Below are positions 59,388-64,000 of a stretch of 64,000 nucleotides of DNA, in pieces (within the stretch, counting starts at the first letter, position 1; each line of letters opens with the position of its first letter). The notes beneath the pieces were generated by a model. That model worked only from the letters and a program-made list of their open reading frames with translations. It had not been told where the DNA came from and made no database searches. Origin of the DNA: Serripes groenlandicus (Eukaryota; Mollusca; Bivalvia; Cardiida; Cardiidae). The stretch spans positions 30,615,127 to 30,679,126 of the forward strand of contig JASEVX010000005.1 in NCBI GenBank assembly GCA_031761405.1, read 5' to 3'. A program made the translations under genes and the position numbers.

Positions 59388-59900
59388 AGCTCACCTGAGC
59401 ACGAAGTGCTGAAAGTTAGTTATTGTGATCTCCTTTTCTTCTACCAAACTGATTGGCAGATTTTCAAATTATTTTAAAGAAGTGTTCCTTGGCCGCCAGG
59501 GAGCGGGGCTTTTTTGCCTTATATGGCTATAGTGTAAACTCAAAAAAATCTTCTCCTCCAAAAGTGTCAAGCCGATTTTCAAATAATGTTGTAGAAATGT
59601 TCCTAGGGTGACCCTCTATCAGATTCCTTCCAGCCAAGTTGATTGGTCGAAAAACATGGCCGCCAGCGGGCGGGGCTTTTTTGCCTAATATGGCTATAGT
59701 AAAAACTTGAAAAATCTTCTCCTCCGAAAGTGTTTGGCCAATTTTCAATTCTTTTTGTAGAAATGTTCATTGGGAGACCATCTATCAGATTCCTCCAAGC
59801 CATGTTGATTGGTCGAAAAACATGGCCACCAGGGGGCAGGGCTATTCGGCCTTATATGGCTATAGTGAAAACTTGAAAAATCTCTTGTTAAGCAGGAAGC
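59388..59900 (+). repeat. Family D element, about 3 units, 3' end missing
   Basis: 5' end TTTTTTTAGCTCACCTGAGC with hairpin GAGCACGAAGTGCT. Units contain CTTCTCCTCCRAAAGTGT and GTAGAAATGTTC. Confidence 0.65.
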
Positions 59901-60005
59901 TTTTGAGTAAGATTTTAGAAAACCCTTGGTCAATTGTGATTTATTTTGTAACACAAATTGGTAAATACTTAAATGAGTGAGTCGGGGCCATAATGGTTAT
60001 CCATT

Positions 60006-60564
60006 TTTATGCCCCCGGAATCACCGATTCGGTGGGCATCTAGTTTTTTGGCCTGTCTGCACGTCTGCACGTCTGTCTGCACGTCTGTCTGCACGTCTGT
60101 CTGTCTGACTGTCTGTCTGCACGAAAAAAACTTTAACCTTGACCACTACATAACAGGTACGGCTACCATATTTCACATGTGTATTTCTTGCGAATTTGAC
60201 CTTTGATCTTGTTGTTGCCATTCTCGAAAAAAGACTTTAACCTTGGCCATTACTTTTGAACCATAACAGGTACGGCTACCATATTTCACATGTGTATTCC
60301 TTGTGACATGACCTTTCTGTCAGTACCAACATTTTTGACCTTGCGACCTTGACCTTTGACATAGATGTTGCCATTCTCAAAAAAAACCTTTAACCTTGAC
60401 CACTACTTTTGAACCATAACAGGTACGGCTACCATATTTCACATGTGTATTCCTTGTGACATGACCTTTCTATCAGTACTAACATTTTTCACCTGGCGAC
60501 CTTGACCTTTGACCTAGATGTTACCAATCGGGGGCATCAGTGTTTCACAAACACATCTTGTTTT
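60006..60564 (+). mobile_element. Tandem-repeat element, family H (3-4 units)
   Basis: 5' end TTTTATGCCCCCGGAATCACC with hairpin arm GGTGGGCAT, then a GTCTGCAC microsatellite (60056-60122). Units carry ACAGGTACGGCTACCATATT (near 60151, 60264, 60419). The 3' end is the hairpin GTGTTTCACAAACAC (60540-60554), then ATCTTGTT. Confidence 0.72.
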
Positions 60565-60986
60565 TACATGTCTTTTGAAACTTGGAAATTAAATATAATA
60601 TTCACATGTATGTCTCATGATTTATTTTTTATAGACAACTAAAATGGCATTTAATTTTAACGGATGTGTCATTTATTCTTTTACCCGAAGTTGTAATATT
60701 TATAAACAATGCAGTTTATAAATCACACATCTATGCAAATGCAAATGTTTGAACAGTTTTATGTACCCAAACAAATTCAGTGCCTTCAGCGCTTTGATTA
60801 ACTTGAGCATGTTAAAACTTTGTCAGAATAATTCTCTTGATAATAATATCTTGGCAAAGTTGGAATATGGGTCATGTTGGTTCAAAAACAAGGACACCAA
60901 GCCAAACTGAAGGGAAATCTTGTTTATTAGTACTAGCTTACTTGACTGCAAAATTAGTTATTGGTTGGCGAAATTCGGGTGAGTGA

Positions 60987-61860
60987 TCCACTGTGGCCGA
61001 GTGGTTAGCGTGAGGGATTCAATCCCCAGTCGCAGCCAAACGGTTATGGTGTAGTGCCTTGGGGCAAGGCACATTTCCTAGCCTAGTGCTGGTTTGTTTA
61101 CCCAGAGACTATGAATAAGTGGACTGTTGCCATGATAAAAATGAAATAATGTTGAAAACGGCGTAAAACCCCTATCAAAATTGTTTACGTCAGTGTTTTG
61201 AAACTTTGAATGAATATTTTAATGATATTGTGGACACTCTGGAGGCCCCTTTTTGATTTGATGATATCTAGGAAAAGTTCAATAGGTCACTTCCTTTTCT
61301 GTTTTGTTAAAAAAGTAAGTCACTTGCTGAATAGTAAAAAGAGAGAAAGGTTATGTAATATCACAGCTAGAGAAGAATGAAAGACTTGATTCCTAAGATG
61401 AAGTATAAATAATCCTAAACAAATCAATCAAATTTATAAAAGTAATTCAACCAATTTCATCAATTTCACTAAAAGGCAATTGTTGGCTATTAACCACATA
61501 TATAACATTATAACCCTTTCCCACATGCAGATGACTTTTAAAACATTTTGGCAAAAAGAAGAAATTGTTCATTTGCTAACAAATTTGCTCTTATTAAACT
61601 TTCATTCATAGAGTTTTTCTGTATTTTTGCGATTTCTTTAAAGTCTTCTGCTGCAGATTTGCTTTTCCCGAAAAGGTTAAGGAATTAATTAAGGAAATTA
61701 TGTTTCATTGATTACTAAGAAACCAATTAACAATGACCCATCTATGACATCCAAATTACTGAATAATATAGTTTTGTGTATCTAATTGTTAGTTCATCCA
61801 ATATTTGTTGTCACATGTTTGTGTTACCGGCCTTCGCAGGGACACTTACGGGTCACTTCT
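60987..61860 (+). repeat. Duplicated segment, copy 1
   Basis: Contains SINE1 (60987-61190, with diagnostic GCAGCCAAACGGTTAT), unique-looking sequence, a decayed TTAA-MITE (61509-61682) and the end GGCCTTCGCAGGGACACTTA. It aligns throughout to 61986-63272. Confidence 0.8.
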
Positions 61861-62449
61861 TAATTGTTAAATAAAGTTGAAAACATTTTGGCCAAAGGAG
61901 AAATTGCCAAGTTCCAAAATGGGTAATGTGAGGTCAAAAAACAGATCATTGAGGTCAAATATGAAGGACAATCTTGCTACGATCAACTGTGGCCGAGTGG
62001 TTAGCGTGAGGGATTTGGAACTGGGCGTTCCGAGTTCAATCCCGAGTAGCAGCCAAACGGTTATGTGCCCTGGGGCAAGGCACATTTCCTAGCCTAGTGC
62101 TGGTTTGTTTACCCGGAGACTATGAATAAGTGGACTGTTGCCATGATAGAACTGAAATAATGTTGAAAACGGCGTAAAACCCCTATCGAACAAGACTAAA
62201 TTGTTTACTTCAGTGTTTTGAAACTTTGAATGAATATTTTAATAATATTGTGGACACTCTAGAGGCCCCTTTTTGATTTGATGATATCTAGGAAAAGTTC
62301 AATAATGGTCATAAAATAGGTCACTTCCTTTTCTGTTTTGTTAAAAAAGTGAGGCACTTGCTGAAAAGTAAAAAAGAGAAAGGTTATGTAATATCACAGC
62401 TAGAGAAGAATGATAGACTGATACTCTTGTATGTATTCTTAAGATGATG

Positions 62450-62697
62450 GTCGAGTCCCGGTAGCTCAGTCGGTAACGACGCGGGCTGTCAATCCAGGGG
62501 TTGTGAGTTTGAATCCCGGCTCGGCCAACTTTCTTTCCGACGTTTGACAAACGTCATTGCGACATGCTTCATCGTCTTCCACCAATAGGCTAAGTACTGG
62601 TGTGCGAAAAACCAGGAAACACATGAGTAGGTGAACTGGCCGCCGTGATATGACTGAGAAATTGTTAAAAACGGCATTAAACCCCAATCAATCAACC
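62450..62697 (+). mobile_element. SINE2, full length, 10-bp target duplication
   Basis: TAAGATGATG at 62440-62449 and 62698-62707. Head TCCCGGTAGCTCAGTCGGTA, B box GTGAGTTTGAATCCCGGC, 3' end CCCCAATCAATCAA. The corresponding site in copy 1 is empty. Confidence 0.9.
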
Positions 62698-62843
62698 TAA
62701 GATGATGTATATATAATCCTAAACAAATCAATCAAATTTACTTTTAAAACATTTTGGCAAAAAGGAGAAATTGTTCATTTAATAACAAAAGTTGCTCTTA
62801 TTTAACTTTCATTCATAAAGTTTTTCTGTATGCAAATATTTCT

Positions 62844-63053
62844 TTAACCCTTTCCCTCATATAGATGCTTTCTGACGCCTCTGCAGCTGACAGCTCTTTG
62901 AAAACATAGTGACAAAAAAAAAAATTGCTCAAAACAAGCAATTTCTCCTTTTGCCACAATGTTTTCCACTTTTAGTCATAGGTTATCAATTATTCAATTA
63001 TAGAGATTTTCCATTTTTTGACAAAATATGTTCAGTCATCTGCTGCAGAATGT
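62844..63053. mobile_element. TTAA-MITE nested in an older copy
   Basis: Starts TTAACCCTTTCCCTCATATA; the right end is shortened after GCTGCAGAATG. The split older copy continues as TTTAAAGTCTTCTGCTGCAG. Confidence 0.75.
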
Positions 63054-63277
63054 TTAAAGTCTTCTGCTGCAGATTTGCTTTTCGCGTGAAAAGGTTAAGG
63101 ATTCATTCATGTTTCATTGATTACTAAGAAACCAATTTAACAATGACCCATCTGTGACATCCCAATTACTGAATAATATAGTTTTGTGTATCTAATTGTT
63201 AGTTCATCCAATATTTGGTTGTCACATGTTTGTGTTACCGGCCTTCGCAGGGAGACACTTACGGGTCACTTCTCCTT

Positions 63278-64000
63278 TTTAGCTCGACTATTCAAAGAAT
63301 ATGAGAGCTTTACTACTCGCCCCGGCGTCGGCGTCGACGTCTCCGTCGGCGTCCGGTTAAAGTTTTAGGGCAAGTTGGGATTTTCATTCATAAGTACTTG
63401 TGCTAGGTCTTTCATATTTGGAATATAATTACATCGAATACCTTTCTTTATATTGTATGCTGAAGATTCTGAGCTTTACCTTCTTTTTGGGGTAAAAGAC
63501 ATGATTTTGCGTGGTTAAAGTTTTAGGGCAAGTTGGCATTTTCATTTAATTTTTTAATTTTTCTCTATAAGAATTTGTGCTAGGGCTTTAATATTTAGAA
63601 TATAGTTACATCTTATACCTTTCTTCACATTGAATGCTGAATATACTGAGTGTGACCTTCTTTTTGGGGTAAAAAACATGATTTTCGGTGGTTAAAGTTT
63701 TGGGGCAAGTAGGATTTTATTTTATTTTTTTAACTTTTTCTGAATAAGTACTTGTGCTAGGGCTTTCATATTTGGAAAATAATTACATTTAATACATTTC
63801 TTCATATTATATGCTGAAGATGCTGAGTGTGACCTTCTGTTTGCGGTAAAACACATGCTTTTGGGTGGTTAAAGTTTTAGGGCAAGTTGGCTTTTTCATT
63901 TAATTTTCTAATTTTTCTAAATAAGTACTTGTGTTAGGGCTTCCATATTTGGAATATAATTACATGTAATGCCTTTCTTCACATTGTATGTTGAAGATGC
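63278..64000 (+). mobile_element. Tandem-repeat element, family I, truncated by window end
   Basis: 5' end TTTTTAGCTCGACTATTCAA and ATATGAGAGCT, then GGCGTCGGCGTCGACGTC. Units carry GTTAAAGTTTTAGGGCAAGT (about 63357, 63513, 63690, 63868). Confidence 0.7.

Larger units (their letters stand above)
57421..59390. other. Repeat-poor stretch
   Basis: AT-rich, largely free of the repeat families, apart from MITE scraps near 58290-58340 and 58700-58760 and an AT microsatellite (58578-58626). It contains the possible last exon at 58433-58526. Confidence 0.45.
61986..63272 (+). repeat. Duplicated segment, copy 2, with two extra insertions
   Basis: Same order as copy 1 but with SINE2 (62450-62697) and a second TTAA-MITE (about 62844-63053) inserted. 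Its SINE1 head is more complete than in copy 1. It ends CGCAGGGAGACACTTACGGG. Confidence 0.8.

Noticed and set aside
60021..60221. Frame with TDSQTDRRADRRADRRAD
   Set aside because: Translation of a GTCTGCAC microsatellite.
62455..62525. Apparent tRNA gene (A and B boxes present)
   Set aside because: It is the head of a SINE with target duplications; the same head occurs at five other places with the same body.
1..64000. Clustered palindromic repeats as a CRISPR-like array
   Set aside because: Repeat and spacer lengths are irregular, copies have transposon ends and TTAA targets, and the host genes are eukaryotic.

Overview
The window is nuclear DNA from a repeat-rich animal genome, most likely a bivalve mollusc. 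That placement is an inference: it rests on the two recognised metazoan genes, on short exons in long AT-rich introns, and on interspersed repeat families of a kind I associate with bivalves. There is no bacterial-style gene organisation, CRISPR array or operon. Nearly every open frame longer than 60 codons lies inside a repeat.

Three multi-exon genes can be assembled exon by exon with GT/AG junctions and consistent phase. (1) UFSP1, the short Ufm1-specific cysteine protease, is complete on the minus strand (11086 down to 4287, 5 exons, 215 aa). (2) SYF2, a pre-mRNA splicing factor, is complete on the plus strand (11166 to 18089, 7 exons, 231 aa). Their start codons are only 79 bp apart, head to head, around a CACGTG box. 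(3) A 364-aa protein that I do not recognise is complete on the minus strand (35084 down to 24566, 5 exons); it carries two TEYxTRY motifs and may be a ciliary or microtubule protein. Two orphan first exons (35322-35403 plus, 51454-51538 minus) and one possible last exon (58433-58526 minus) suggest further genes whose other exons I could not find.

The rest is mobile DNA. The dominant family is a 200-230 bp MITE, with some 60-80 whole or broken copies. It has TTAACCCTTTCC-type ends, a TTAA target site and a strong central hairpin, and is probably piggyBac-like. A sister subfamily (B) has different ends. There are tRNA-derived SINEs with at least three kinds of head, a fold-back element (F), and a miniature LTR retrotransposon (TRIM) with two identical 140-bp LTRs. 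Several families of tandem-repeat elements (units of about 110-180 bp) have a hairpin at the 5' end and share a 3' end made of a hairpin followed by TCTTGTT or CTAGTT. That layout resembles non-autonomous rolling-circle (Helitron/Helentron-type) elements.

Layout: 1-3.6 kb tandem-repeat elements; 4.3-11.1 kb UFSP1; 11.2-18.1 kb SYF2; 18.1-24.5 kb intergenic MITEs and nested elements; 24.6-35.1 kb the 364-aa gene, with dense MITEs and a 26-bp minisatellite in its introns; 35.3-57 kb almost wholly repeats, with several datable nested insertions; 57.4-59.4 kb less repetitive sequence; 59.4-64 kb more tandem-repeat elements and a duplicated segment of about 0.9-1.3 kb. I saw no transposase, reverse transcriptase or Rep/helicase gene, so all mobile elements here appear non-autonomous.
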